NCBI GenBank assembly: GCA_902767785.1
Contig: CACXIR010000002.1
Location: forward strand, 1 to 43,456
Length of the DNA stretch: 43,456 bases
Origin: Fibrobacter succinogenes
Lineage (GTDB): Bacteria; Fibrobacterota; Fibrobacteria; Fibrobacterales; Fibrobacteraceae
Direction: 5' to 3'
Shown here: positions 24,124 through 32,710 of the stretch, one piece after another
Layout: each line of letters opens with the position of its first letter
Numbering within the stretch: position 1 is the first letter of the stretch
Program-made: the position numbers and the translations under genes
Notes under the pieces: model-generated
Told to the model about the DNA's origin: nothing
Databases searched by the model: none
Seen by the model: only the letters and a program-made list of their open reading frames with translations

Positions 24124-24516
24124 CTACTCGCAATACTTGGCACCCTCGACAGCCATGCCATCTTCGCAGGTGGCCTTGGCGGCGCTAAAGGCCATTTCCA
24201 CCCCCGTTTCCTTGGACATGTGGTAGAAGGAGTAGGTTTTTTCCTTGCCGTCGATGCTTATAATCAAATCGTCTCCGTTTTCAGCAACGGAATACACGTA
24301 TTCTGACGGTTCGCCAAAAGCGTCGGCACGGGTAAAGTGCCAAGTAGAAATATCTTCCTTGACCATGGCGTCGCATTGGCTCTTGTCAATGCAAGACTTC
24401 TTTTTCCCACCACCATTGCCTTCATTTTCCGAGCTAGAAGAGCTGCTGGAATCGTCACAGGCAGCAAGGGCAAAGAGGATGGCGGGAACAACGGCAAGGG
24501 CAAATACTTTTTTCAT
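24124..24516 (-). CDS. Small lipoprotein with Ser-rich linker
   Basis: The 130-residue protein MKKVFALAVVPAILFALAAC has a lipobox LAAC with Cys20, then DDSSSSSSS and a Gly/Lys linker. This is the usual flexible spacer after the lipid anchor in Fibrobacter lipoproteins (inference). The remaining ~90 residues contain four Cys (SCIDKSQC..., ATCEDG..., KYCE), likely in two disulphides. I chose ATG 24516 because AAGGAG lies 6 bases before it; the ATG at 24522 directly abuts that site. The function is unknown. Confidence 0.8.
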   Translation of the reverse strand: MKKVFALAVVPAILFALAACDDSSSSSSSENEGNGGGKKKSCIDKSQCDAMVKEDISTWHFTRADAFGEPSEYVYSVAENGDDLIISIDGKEKTYSFYHMSKETGVEMAFSAAKATCEDGMAVEGAKYCE

Positions 24517-24546
24517 ATACATCTCCTTGTAAGGATATCTGCAAAA

Positions 24547-24554
24547 CCAAGATA
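24547..24554 (-). promoter_or_regulatory. Putative promoter of the small lipoprotein gene
   Basis: The minus strand reads TATCTTGG, 30 bases before ATG 24516, with the ribosome site AAGGAG in the leader. The last bases TTGG match the box before the TonB-dependent receptor (TAAATTGG). Confidence 0.35.
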
Positions 24555-24566
24555 AAAGTAGTTTAT

Positions 24567-24574
24567 TATATTGT
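24567..24574 (+). promoter_or_regulatory. Putative promoter of rdgB
   Basis: TATATTGT followed by GG lies 25 bases before ATG 24600. The leader contains AGGAG at a proper distance from the ATG. Confidence 0.35.
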
Positions 24575-24599
24575 GGCCAAAAATTGAACAGGAGCTTTT

Positions 24600-25253
24600 A
24601 TGGCCGCCAAAGGTGAACGCAACAAGCATCTCTTTGTTATCGCTACTGGAAGTGCCGGGAAAATCCGGGATTTCGCCCATATCCTCGGAACCGACCATTA
24701 CGAATTTCAAACCCTGAAAGACATCGGTTTTGACGGGGATATTGTAGAAGACGGCAAGACCTTTGCCGAGAACGCCATCATCAAGTCCAGCACTACCGCC
24801 CGCTGGCTTATGGAGCGGGGCATCGAGGCCACCGTCCTTGCCGACGATTCCGGGCTGGAGGTTTTCGCCCTGAATGGCGAGCCGGGAATTTATAGTGCCC
24901 GCTACAGCGGGGGCCACGGCAACGATACCAGCAACAACGACCTCCTCCTGAAAAAGCTGGAAGGCGTCGAAGACCGCAGGGCTCGTTACTTCTGCGCCCT
25001 TTCGTACCAAACCGTTTCGCAGGCCGATGGCAAGTTCAGCATCAGCGATCCCCGCATTTTTGAAGGCGAGTGCCGCGGATCCATCAACCACGCCCCCGTA
25101 GGCGACATGGGATTCGGCTACGACCCGCTCTTTGTACCCGACGGAGAAACCCGCACCTTCGCCCAAATGGAACTGGAAGAAAAGAAAGCCATCAGCCACC
25201 GCGGAAACGCCATCCGTGCCCTGAAGGCAGCACTCGCCCCCGTGCAGAAATAA
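24600..25253 (+). CDS. rdgB: XTP/dITP diphosphatase (RdgB/HAM1 family)
   Basis: It hydrolyses non-canonical purine nucleotides (XTP, dITP, ITP) to monophosphates and so cleans the nucleotide pool. The 217 residues include ATGSAGKIRDF near the N-terminus (the family's T/S-x-N-x-x-K loop, here with Gly-Lys), LADDSGLEVFAL (catalytic Asp), GDMGFGYDPLF and SHRGNAIRAL. AGGAG precedes the ATG. The gene ends 3 bases from the convergent dipeptidase. Confidence 0.93.
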   Translation: MAAKGERNKHLFVIATGSAGKIRDFAHILGTDHYEFQTLKDIGFDGDIVEDGKTFAENAIIKSSTTARWLMERGIEATVLADDSGLEVFALNGEPGIYSARYSGGHGNDTSNNDLLLKKLEGVEDRRARYFCALSYQTVSQADGKFSISDPRIFEGECRGSINHAPVGDMGFGYDPLFVPDGETRTFAQMELEEKKAISHRGNAIRALKAALAPVQK

Positions 25254-25256
25254 ATA

Positions 25257-25973
25257 TTACAACGGAAAAAGCGAATAGTTTTCCTTAGTATAGGCCCGAG
25301 TGTAGGCGTTAAAATGCCACCATTCGCTGCTTAAAGGAACCCAGCCTGCACGGGTCATAATGGAACGCAAGAACTTGCGGTTATTTACCTGCTGTTCCGT
25401 AAGACGGCCGCTTTTCAAGGCTTCTGCCTCCCCCACCTCTCCGGCGCAACGTTCAAAGGAATCAAAGTCCGCCCCCATGTCCACCATTTGCCCGCTGCTA
25501 TCGGCAAGCCCCAAGTCCAGAGCTAGGCCATAATTGTGTAGCCCGCCAGTCACACCTGAAGAAACATAGTTGGAGTAGGGAGTTCCAGCGACGGTCCGCT
25601 TTAACGCCGACTGGGCGTACAGGGGGCGGGCGGCATCAAATATGACCAACGTTGCGCCGGGCATTTCCTTTTCAAGCAGTTTCAAAGAACGCTTGAGCTT
25701 CGGGAGGGCATCCCGGTGAACGAACGCCCGCTGAATCCCACAATACAGGTCGTGCCCCGTAACGTTGTCGAAGGAAGCATACCGCAAATCCATGCGAAGC
25801 CCCTTCATGTGGGTAATCTCCACCAAGTTGGTGTCGGAAGAAGCATAGTTCACCCAATTCTTTGCAGAGGTACAAAAACGCAAGGGCTTCTCGGGTTTAG
25901 GCGGAACAAACAGGCTATCCGTTTCGTGTGCAAAGGCCGTGGCACACAGGATGAATGCAAGCAAGAAGATCAT
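25257..25973 (-). CDS. D-alanyl-D-alanine dipeptidase (VanX/DdpX type, peptidase M15D)
   Basis: A zinc enzyme that splits D-Ala-D-Ala. It has 238 residues with an N-terminal signal peptide (about 1-15), so it is probably periplasmic. The family residues are visible: FDAARPL (Arg at about 116), GGLHNYGLALDLGL with H146 and D153, and EWWHFNAY with E217 and H220. No vanA/vanH partners lie nearby, so peptide salvage (as for E. coli DdpX) is more likely than vancomycin resistance. Its ATG overlaps the stop of the TonB-dependent receptor as ATGA, so the two are coupled. Confidence 0.88.
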   Translation of the reverse strand: MIFLLAFILCATAFAHETDSLFVPPKPEKPLRFCTSAKNWVNYASSDTNLVEITHMKGLRMDLRYASFDNVTGHDLYCGIQRAFVHRDALPKLKRSLKLLEKEMPGATLVIFDAARPLYAQSALKRTVAGTPYSNYVSSGVTGGLHNYGLALDLGLADSSGQMVDMGADFDSFERCAGEVGEAEALKSGRLTEQQVNNRKFLRSIMTRAGWVPLSSEWWHFNAYTRAYTKENYSLFPL

Positions 25974-28327
25974 ATTCCCAACTGCACTTCTACGCCAAAC
26001 TGCAGGTACAGTCCCATACCCTTGGCCATGAACGGCACCAAATCGTAGCCGTCATTAGAATCACCGTTGCTGTCGCGAGTCACCCAAGAGCGTTCGCGGG
26101 CGTTCTCAGAACCCAGGAATTTGAAAGCATCGCTATCCAGATTCGCAAAGATATTGTCCACTTCCAGGTAGAACCGGGCACTCCTAAAGAAATACTTCTT
26201 GCCAATCAAATCCAGATTCACCCGCAAATCCGTGCGGTACAAATCCGTAAACCGGTTCAAGTCCCGAAGCCTCCGTGTTCCGTTGGTGCCATCGGCACGA
26301 GAAGGTTCGATTTGGTAATAGTAAAGGGGCCTATGCCAAAGGGCGTGGTGGGTAAGAATCACCGAAACCAAGGAATCCTTGCGAGGGTAGTAACGCAAAT
26401 GGGATACCACATCTAGTCGTGAGTTTGCTTCCCAAGGGAGGGAATAATCAGAACCTTCTAGTTCGTATTCGCCATAAACGGAACTCACATTCGTGGAGAA
26501 CGCAAAATGGTGCAAAGTGCGCCATTCCATTTTGACTCCGCCGCCAAGTACCCAAGCAAAGTCCACATCGGTCACGTCCTCGTACTGTGCGTAGGCCTTG
26601 GGCATAGGCAAAATCGGATCCGGATAGTAGCGGCCAAATCCAGAAGCCTGCGCATCCAAATACTTGGAACGAAAACCCAATCCAAGTTTAGCCGAAGTTC
26701 CCGATTCCAGACGGCCTGTCAATTCGCCCTTATCGTAGTAGGGCTTCCAATCGCTACGGTAGGCTGCATTGCCGAACAGGCGCCAGTAAGCGGTATCTGC
26801 CCCCGACAAGTTTTGTTCCACATCCATAGAGGCCGTAGGGGCAGCCTTGTGGTCCATGGCGTCTGCCACGGCACCGGCAGAAAGGATGTATTCCGCATAG
26901 TCCTTTTTCCAGTCCAGGCGACCCGTTCCCGACAGCACTCCAGTCTGGTAGTCATCGGACTGCACGCCGTAATTCAAGTATTCCCGTTCCAGCATATGGT
27001 GTTCATACAGGAGGGCTCCGCTGAGTTTTGAACCTAAAATAGATCCCTTGAAATTTTTATCCAGACCGCCTGAAATGGTGGTATGGGTGTACTCATAGCC
27101 ATCGATGAAAGTCCTCTGCGAATTATCCATATCCACGCCCCTCACCGGAGTCTTGAATCCCGTAGTATCCCGCAGGGTGTCGCTCAAGTATTCCCGAACA
27201 AAGCCCGCATGGGCGCTAGTCCCGAACTTGGAGGCGTACTCCGCACCCAACACCAGGTAGTTCTGCTGTCCCGAAATGATGTCAATGGAATTCACTTCGT
27301 CATATGCCGTAGAAGTATCTTGACGAATCTTATATTCGTCGGCACTATAGAGGGTTCTTAAGGCCCATGTATTGCCACTAGAATCGGAACCATTGAATTG
27401 GGCATAGATGTCGTAGGCTGTCAGGTCAAAGGGGTCCGAAGACTTGACCCGACAATCGTTCACGCAATCCCCATCGCGCTTGCGGAATTCCGTAAAGAAC
27501 TTTTCACCCAGGTTCTTGAGCATTTCCCCATCCAACCGACGGAAGGCAAAGCGGAAACTGTCCCAGAAAAGCCACGGAGCGTCCACCACCACTTCTTGCA
27601 TCGTAAGCCCCACAGCGCCCTTGAGTCCCCAATCCCCCTTGGTCTGTTCCGGGATGTACTGGATAGACGTAGCCAATCCCTGGCCAATGGGGCCAGAACC
27701 GTAATGATCATGAATTTCTATACCACTCAAAATATGGGGGTTCACCACAGACAGGTTCCCCGGGAAACCTATATCCAAATGCCGCATATTGGGTATGCGC
27801 AAGCGGCCCAAATGATAAGCCACATCGCCGGCACGGGAACCGTCGTAATACAAGGCAGAGCTAAAATCTTTCTGGCCCGAAATGCCAGGCATCTGGCTCA
27901 AGTGTTCCGTCACATCGAACCGCATTCCCGCAGCATCTTCCAACTTGTCCACAGAAACCGTATGGGTAGGTTCCCACTTGGGAGCTTCTCCGCCGCCTAC
28001 GATAGTGCTGGCACCCAAATCCCGCAGGTTCGAAGACAGGGTCACCACTATGTCCAGCACATCGGCATAATCTTGCAGATCCACAAAAACGCTGTCGTAG
28101 CCTGGCTTCTTGAACACCAGGGCCGCATTGCGGGAATCCACCGTGTATTCAAATCGGCCATCAGAATCTGTAAAGCCCAGTTTTTTGCCGGAGCGGTAAG
28201 TGACCTCTACCTCGGAAAGGGGCAAATCCGATTCGGAATCAAGCACCACGCCCACAATAGGCGTAGGCGTTGCAGCAAAGGCATATGCCGCAAGCAAAGC
28301 AAGAATCCAAATACATTTACAACGCAT
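25970..28327 (-). CDS. TonB-dependent receptor with N-terminal carboxypeptidase-regulatory-like domain
   Basis: An outer membrane active-transport barrel. It has 785 residues from ATG 28327: a signal peptide (about 1-19), a carboxypeptidase D regulatory-like beta domain (PIVGVVLDSESDLPLSEVEV...GRFEYTV..., about 22-100), then a plug-like region (DVTEHLSQMPGISGQKDFSSALYYDGSRAGDV) and a long barrel rich in aromatic strands that ends FGVEVQLGI. Its substrate is unknown. It is coupled to a D-Ala-D-Ala dipeptidase, which hints at a peptide substrate (inference). A TTG at 28336 is an alternative start but lies inside the promoter-like box. Confidence 0.85.
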   Translation of the reverse strand: MRCKCIWILALLAAYAFAATPTPIVGVVLDSESDLPLSEVEVTYRSGKKLGFTDSDGRFEYTVDSRNAALVFKKPGYDSVFVDLQDYADVLDIVVTLSSNLRDLGASTIVGGGEAPKWEPTHTVSVDKLEDAAGMRFDVTEHLSQMPGISGQKDFSSALYYDGSRAGDVAYHLGRLRIPNMRHLDIGFPGNLSVVNPHILSGIEIHDHYGSGPIGQGLATSIQYIPEQTKGDWGLKGAVGLTMQEVVVDAPWLFWDSFRFAFRRLDGEMLKNLGEKFFTEFRKRDGDCVNDCRVKSSDPFDLTAYDIYAQFNGSDSSGNTWALRTLYSADEYKIRQDTSTAYDEVNSIDIISGQQNYLVLGAEYASKFGTSAHAGFVREYLSDTLRDTTGFKTPVRGVDMDNSQRTFIDGYEYTHTTISGGLDKNFKGSILGSKLSGALLYEHHMLEREYLNYGVQSDDYQTGVLSGTGRLDWKKDYAEYILSAGAVADAMDHKAAPTASMDVEQNLSGADTAYWRLFGNAAYRSDWKPYYDKGELTGRLESGTSAKLGLGFRSKYLDAQASGFGRYYPDPILPMPKAYAQYEDVTDVDFAWVLGGGVKMEWRTLHHFAFSTNVSSVYGEYELEGSDYSLPWEANSRLDVVSHLRYYPRKDSLVSVILTHHALWHRPLYYYQIEPSRADGTNGTRRLRDLNRFTDLYRTDLRVNLDLIGKKYFFRSARFYLEVDNIFANLDSDAFKFLGSENARERSWVTRDSNGDSNDGYDLVPFMAKGMGLYLQFGVEVQLGI

Positions 28328-28332
28328 AGAAC

Positions 28333-28364
28333 CCAATTTAGAAAAAACAGGCCCCGCAACCCAA
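28333..28364 (-). promoter_or_regulatory. Putative leaderless promoter of the TonB-dependent receptor gene
   Basis: The minus strand has TTGGGT (28359-28364), an 18-base spacer ending in a T-run, and TAAATTGG (28333-28340), then GTTCT and ATG 28327. Both -35 and -10 elements are plausible, and the start codon sits where the transcript should begin. Confidence 0.5.
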
Positions 28365-28380
28365 TTCCATTAAAGGCTAC

Positions 28381-29082
28381 CTAGCGTTTTAAAAGCCGCA
28401 TGATTCCGCGACGGTTGAATTCGGGATCATCCTTGCCAAAGGGGCTTTTCGTTTCTTGACGGAGTGCGTAAGTGCCAAGCTCGCCACAATCCACTTCTGT
28501 TCCCGACTTGGCACCAAGACCATCCACAAAAAGGGAATCTGCAGCAAAGGAAAGGATATCCCGGCAATCCTGGCTACCCTGAGCGTCGCCCTTGCAAGAA
28601 ATACACAGGTCTGGGAGTCCAAAGGTTTCCAGGCCCAAAGTATAAAGCACCCCTGTTCCTTCCAAAAAATTCATCCAGGGGTCCATGGGGAATTCTGCAT
28701 CGCCTAGTTCCTCGCGAAACGCAGATGAGGTCCAAGCCGCCCCCGACTGTTGCATGTAAATTCCGAGAGCACCCGCAGAAAGCATCTTAAGGATAGCCGT
28801 GTTGACCATAGTCAAATCTGCAGCATTTTTCAGGGAACCCAGCAAAAACAGCAGGGACTTGTGAGCATCAATGGCGGCAGATTCTTCCGCCGAAATTTCC
28901 TGATGCTCCTTGAACACTTCAGAAAGGCCCGAAACAGCTTCTTTACGGACCACATTGAACATCAGGGTGCAGCCGGGAACTATCAGACTTGCCGTGTCTT
29001 TTTCTACCGACACATTGGGCGTCACGACAAAAGGTTCGTCCTGAGCCACAGTCAAAGGGAAAGCGAGGACAAAGGAATTCAT
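28381..29082 (-). CDS. Conserved-looking protein, possibly DUF4261-like
   Basis: The 233-residue protein begins MNSFVLAFPL and lacks a clear signal peptide or membrane helix. The central part (GALGIYMQQSGAAWTSSAFR...DPWMNFLEG...LYTLGLETFGLPDL) resembles the pattern I know from DUF4261 proteins; this is a weak, by-eye match. The C-terminal part has three or four cysteines (LCISCKG, QDCRD, VDCGEL). The gene overlaps the upstream glycosyltransferase by four bases (ATGA-type), so it is co-translated with it. Its function is unknown. Confidence 0.7.
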   Translation of the reverse strand: MNSFVLAFPLTVAQDEPFVVTPNVSVEKDTASLIVPGCTLMFNVVRKEAVSGLSEVFKEHQEISAEESAAIDAHKSLLFLLGSLKNAADLTMVNTAILKMLSAGALGIYMQQSGAAWTSSAFREELGDAEFPMDPWMNFLEGTGVLYTLGLETFGLPDLCISCKGDAQGSQDCRDILSFAADSLFVDGLGAKSGTEVDCGELGTYALRQETKSPFGKDDPEFNRRGIMRLLKR

Positions 29083-30170
29083 ACTTTTTTCAAGACCTCC
29101 TGCACCGCGAGGGGCAACAAATTTTCCCGGGGCGGCTTGGGCAACGCCACCTGAGTTTCCATAGCCTGCATCAGGGACTGCAATTCAAAATCCTTGGCCG
29201 AAATATCCACTGCATAGCCTGCACGGGACAGACTCCGCGCAAGCACCACCTGCTCATACTGTCCCGGTGTCGGAACGAATATGCACCTAGCCCCAAGGTA
29301 GGCCATGTCCATAATGGTACTGTAGCCGCCCCGGGAAACCACCCAGCGGGCTCGACCAACGGTGCGGGCAAATTCCTCCGTTCCCAAATGGTTGTAAAAG
29401 CAGGTGTTACCCTCGGTCCAGGACTTTTGTTCGGCGGCAGGTTTTCCAAGGATTACTGCATGCCTCCCCGGCACTTGGGCAAGGACTTTCTTTAGGCTGT
29501 TTTCAAATTGACTGCGTGCCGGTTCCACTCCCGACACTACTGCCACCACGTTAAAGCCTTGCGAATCATCTTCTGCCACAGGAGCGGCAGGAGCCATCTC
29601 CGAAAATCTAGACAAAGGTCCCACAAATTTTACAGGGACGGGAATCCCCTTCACATGGGACAACAATCCCGCATAGCCCGGAGCCTGTTCCAAATCGGGA
29701 ATCCAGGCCTCGTCAAAATGCTTCATGATCCCGCGATGCCAACGGACACCTATTCCTTCTAAACAAGATAGGAGGGGCGGAAAGGCGATTCGGCACTGGT
29801 GCGTCATGTAAATGGAACGGGCTTTTTTTGAATAAAAGCCGAAACGGTTATCCGAGAGCAACAGGTCGTAGCCATGGAGCCTAACCATTTCTTCGGCGTA
29901 ATGATGCTCGTAGGAAATGACCTTGTTCAAGTGGGCGCTATTCTTTAAAAGCCAAAGCCCCATGTTAAAGCCATGCTTCGGGTAGACAATGTTGTAGGAC
30001 GGTGCGGTAACCTGCTTCAGTTCCGGAAACATTTCCCTATACAGCGGGGAAAAAGAAGGCGAAACAGCCAAATCCACCTGAGCACCCTGACGCAAGAACT
30101 CCCGAATAACCGGAACACAACGGGTCGCATGACCCAGTCCCCAATCCAACGGAGCCACCAGGATTTTCAC
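29079..30170 (-). CDS. GT-B fold glycosyltransferase (MurG/UGT-like)
   Basis: The 363-residue protein begins MKILVAPLDWGLGHATRCVPVIRE, the Gly-rich acceptor-side loop of GT-B enzymes (compare MurG GGTGGH). The C-terminal half has the donor-site pattern ARWVVSRGGYSTIMDMAYLGARCIFVPTPGQYEQ, as in MurG and UDP-glycosyltransferases. The substrate is unknown; the neighbours suggest envelope glycan or lipid modification. The start is GTG at 30170, overlapping the upstream stop as TAGTG, with GGAGG 8 bases before it. Confidence 0.85.
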   Translation of the reverse strand: MKILVAPLDWGLGHATRCVPVIREFLRQGAQVDLAVSPSFSPLYREMFPELKQVTAPSYNIVYPKHGFNMGLWLLKNSAHLNKVISYEHHYAEEMVRLHGYDLLLSDNRFGFYSKKARSIYMTHQCRIAFPPLLSCLEGIGVRWHRGIMKHFDEAWIPDLEQAPGYAGLLSHVKGIPVPVKFVGPLSRFSEMAPAAPVAEDDSQGFNVVAVVSGVEPARSQFENSLKKVLAQVPGRHAVILGKPAAEQKSWTEGNTCFYNHLGTEEFARTVGRARWVVSRGGYSTIMDMAYLGARCIFVPTPGQYEQVVLARSLSRAGYAVDISAKDFELQSLMQAMETQVALPKPPRENLLPLAVQEVLKKV

Positions 30171-32680
30171 TACCTGGCCTCCAGCCAGATATTGGCCCAG
30201 TCTCCGTGGTCACAATCCTTGTTGCCACCCTGTTCCAAAACAAGTTGCAATGTCTGAACGCCAGAAACATCTACTTCTATGGGTTGTTTTTGAGTGGAAT
30301 ACATCCTACCCGAACGGAACAATTCCTTTCCGTTTCCCTTCACTACGAAATACACGCCATCGCCGCAGGCACTTTCGTCATCCAGGCCTATAACGCCATG
30401 CAATGTCGTGTACTTACCAGCAATATCGTATTCCAGGCTGGCATCGGCATGGCTCCCGATTCCATAGCGGAAGACTTCCCTGTCCAAAGTAATGGGATGC
30501 CGTTCCACCGTCTGATCCGCCTGGGGCATGCCCCAATCCTGGCTATAGTTTCGCATGGGCAGTTTTGATACCAGCGCTACGGTCTCTCCTTCCACAAACA
30601 GGTCCCGATTCAGGTTCAGGGTATCGGCATCTGGCATAAGGCACCACATTTTCAACCGATTCAGGCCAGGGCGCAAGTCCGTAGAATCCAGTTCAATGGA
30701 ATCTCTGACACTAGACACGACCTTGTCCCTTTGCGGATTCCCGTTCACCGTGTAGTAACAAGCAATTGCTTCCGAGAAATCCTTGTTAACGGAAACAACC
30801 CTACCATCCATAGGAGAAACGGAAAAGCGCTGCGTGTAGTGGGACACGCCCTTCTTGGAATCAATACGGTACACTACTAGCGGATAGCCAAAGGACTTGG
30901 CTTCCAAAAGCACCCGCTCATTCTTGTAGGAATCCAAGATTTCGTCAATCTGGTTCGTTGTTTTAAAGCCCACCACACGACTCTGGCGGTTTACCGAACC
31001 ATAACCATCCTGGCCACGCACCAAATAGATGTTGCCTCCAGACTGCCTATAGCGACTGACAAAAGTATCCGTGTCCCAACGCTTGAAGGTTCGTTCACTA
31101 AAGGAACTGTGTCCCGACGCCAGCATCTGCCAGGGTCTAGCATAGATGAATATGGAATTTTGGGGATACTTCTTCAATTCCTTGTTCAAGAAATCTTCTT
31201 CACTCAACAGCTTGTTCTTGTAGTAGAGCATGTTGGCCTTGTAACTAGGCGCATGGAAAAGCATAAGTCCAACGGAAAGGGTAACGGCTATTCCAAGGAC
31301 CAACCGGCCAACCCCCTCGGGTTTCATCTTGGTAAAGAAGCACAAGGCGTCGTAGAGTCCAAGAGCCATGAGCAAGGCGAAGAGGGGCAAGGCCACAAGC
31401 ACATAGCGCTGGTTGATGTCGATGGTAAAGGTACCCGACACGTTCAACAAGATGACAAAAATCTGTATGCAGAAGGTTATGCCCAGCACAAATCCGCGTA
31501 CATAGCGTTTTGAGTAAACCATGCGGAACAAGAGCCAGGCCGTAGATGCAAGCAGCAAAATGGTGAAACTGGTATAGAAGGGGTTTTCCAAAATACCTCC
31601 ATTGGAGGAATCTGGTTTCAAGTTCAGCATCACCTCGATGTTCGTTTTCAAATTGAACCACAAGTTTTCCAGGGAATGGGCCGCATGTTCTCCGCCCTGG
31701 AAGTCGTAGCCCCGGTAGGCCGCCATGGTGTTGATAGAAGGCCAGCTGACCACGATAACCGAAGCCACAAACAACGGCAAACGGTAGGGCTTTTCCAAGA
31801 AATAGCGGTAATAGAACAGGGCAAAAGGAACAAAGGCAAAAACAGTTTCTTGCCGGGTCTGGGCAAAAAAGCCCAGCAAGGGAACCGTCAGCAAGAAATG
31901 CTTCCAAGTCACCTTATTCGTGGGGACAAAAGAATACCAAGCCATCAAGGCCGTCAAAAGGGCTATGTAAAGCACTTCCGTAGAGGCGGACCTGGCCTGG
32001 AGCAAGAATATGGGCATCCCTCCCAAAAACGCCATAGCCGCAAGTGCCAGGGACTCGCTCTTGAACCACCTGCAAAGGGCAAGGAAAAGGAACAGCAGGC
32101 TCAAGATATAGAAGGGGTAATTCACCAAAAGGGCGGTATCCCGATTGGGTTCCATGAAATTGAACACCAGGGAATACACAAAGCCCAACGCCTTTCCCTT
32201 AAAGTTATTCACCTCGTCGGTGCATTGCAGGACTCCATTTTCCCAGATTCCCTCGTTGCAAATTCCTCCCGTATGCTGAAAATACATCTGGAGGCCCATA
32301 GACTCCCAACTTGTCTCGTCGCTGAGAACTCGGTGGGAATTCCCGATGTTGCCGAACATGAATGCCGAGAACACCAACAAGAGCACGGTCAAGCCACAAA
32401 GGCTTTTGCCGCTAGGCAAGTATTCTTTGACATGGCGGGCCACAAAAGGAAGGTTCACAACAACGCCTACAATCCCCAATATAAAAGTGGAGAGTATGGC
32501 ATAGTAGCCCCACTGGATATCCCACTTGCGGGCCGTTTCCACGGAGGTGTTGTTGAATATGAGGAAGGCAACCACCAGCACGATCAGGGTGCTTATCAGC
32601 ATCAGTCCCTGCTTGCGGCCCAACTGGAGGGACTTGAACCATTCCATCAGGGTATTTTTCTTCTCAACTGTCCGCTTCAT
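30170..32680 (-). CDS. Polytopic GT-C-like membrane protein with C-terminal NPCBM domain
   Basis: The 836-residue protein has about ten hydrophobic helices within the first ~480 residues. An acidic/polar loop after the second or third helix (SHRVLSDETSWESMGLQMYF, about 113-132) fits the catalytic loop of lipid-linked-sugar GT-C transferases. A soluble region follows. The last ~100 residues (GIGSHADASLEYDIAG, then YTTLHGVIGLDD, then the tail ending WANIWLEAR) match the NPCBM carbohydrate-binding domain pattern. I start at ATG 32680; ATG 32647 is an alternative. It follows LplT-Aas by 16 bases and overlaps the GT-B gene by one base. Confidence 0.8.
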   Translation of the reverse strand: MKRTVEKKNTLMEWFKSLQLGRKQGLMLISTLIVLVVAFLIFNNTSVETARKWDIQWGYYAILSTFILGIVGVVVNLPFVARHVKEYLPSGKSLCGLTVLLLVFSAFMFGNIGNSHRVLSDETSWESMGLQMYFQHTGGICNEGIWENGVLQCTDEVNNFKGKALGFVYSLVFNFMEPNRDTALLVNYPFYILSLLFLFLALCRWFKSESLALAAMAFLGGMPIFLLQARSASTEVLYIALLTALMAWYSFVPTNKVTWKHFLLTVPLLGFFAQTRQETVFAFVPFALFYYRYFLEKPYRLPLFVASVIVVSWPSINTMAAYRGYDFQGGEHAAHSLENLWFNLKTNIEVMLNLKPDSSNGGILENPFYTSFTILLLASTAWLLFRMVYSKRYVRGFVLGITFCIQIFVILLNVSGTFTIDINQRYVLVALPLFALLMALGLYDALCFFTKMKPEGVGRLVLGIAVTLSVGLMLFHAPSYKANMLYYKNKLLSEEDFLNKELKKYPQNSIFIYARPWQMLASGHSSFSERTFKRWDTDTFVSRYRQSGGNIYLVRGQDGYGSVNRQSRVVGFKTTNQIDEILDSYKNERVLLEAKSFGYPLVVYRIDSKKGVSHYTQRFSVSPMDGRVVSVNKDFSEAIACYYTVNGNPQRDKVVSSVRDSIELDSTDLRPGLNRLKMWCLMPDADTLNLNRDLFVEGETVALVSKLPMRNYSQDWGMPQADQTVERHPITLDREVFRYGIGSHADASLEYDIAGKYTTLHGVIGLDDESACGDGVYFVVKGNGKELFRSGRMYSTQKQPIEVDVSGVQTLQLVLEQGGNKDCDHGDWANIWLEAR

Positions 32681-32710
32681 TTCCCATTTCTCATTCTTAA
32701 TTCTTGATTC
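32676..32710 (-). repeat. Degenerate heptamer tandem array
   Basis: On the minus strand five 7-base units follow each other: GAATCAA, GAATTAA, GAATGAG, AAATGGG, AAATGAA. The stop codon of the LplT-Aas gene and the ATG of the next gene both lie in it. Heptanucleotide arrays of similar sequence are known from other bacteria (for example cyanobacterial STRR repeats). It may have arisen by slippage. Confidence 0.45.

Noticed and set aside
25257..25973. Vancomycin-resistance gene (vanX)
   Set aside because: The enzyme family matches, but vanH and a vanA/B-type ligase are absent, and the gene has a signal peptide and is coupled to a TonB-dependent receptor; peptide salvage is more likely.
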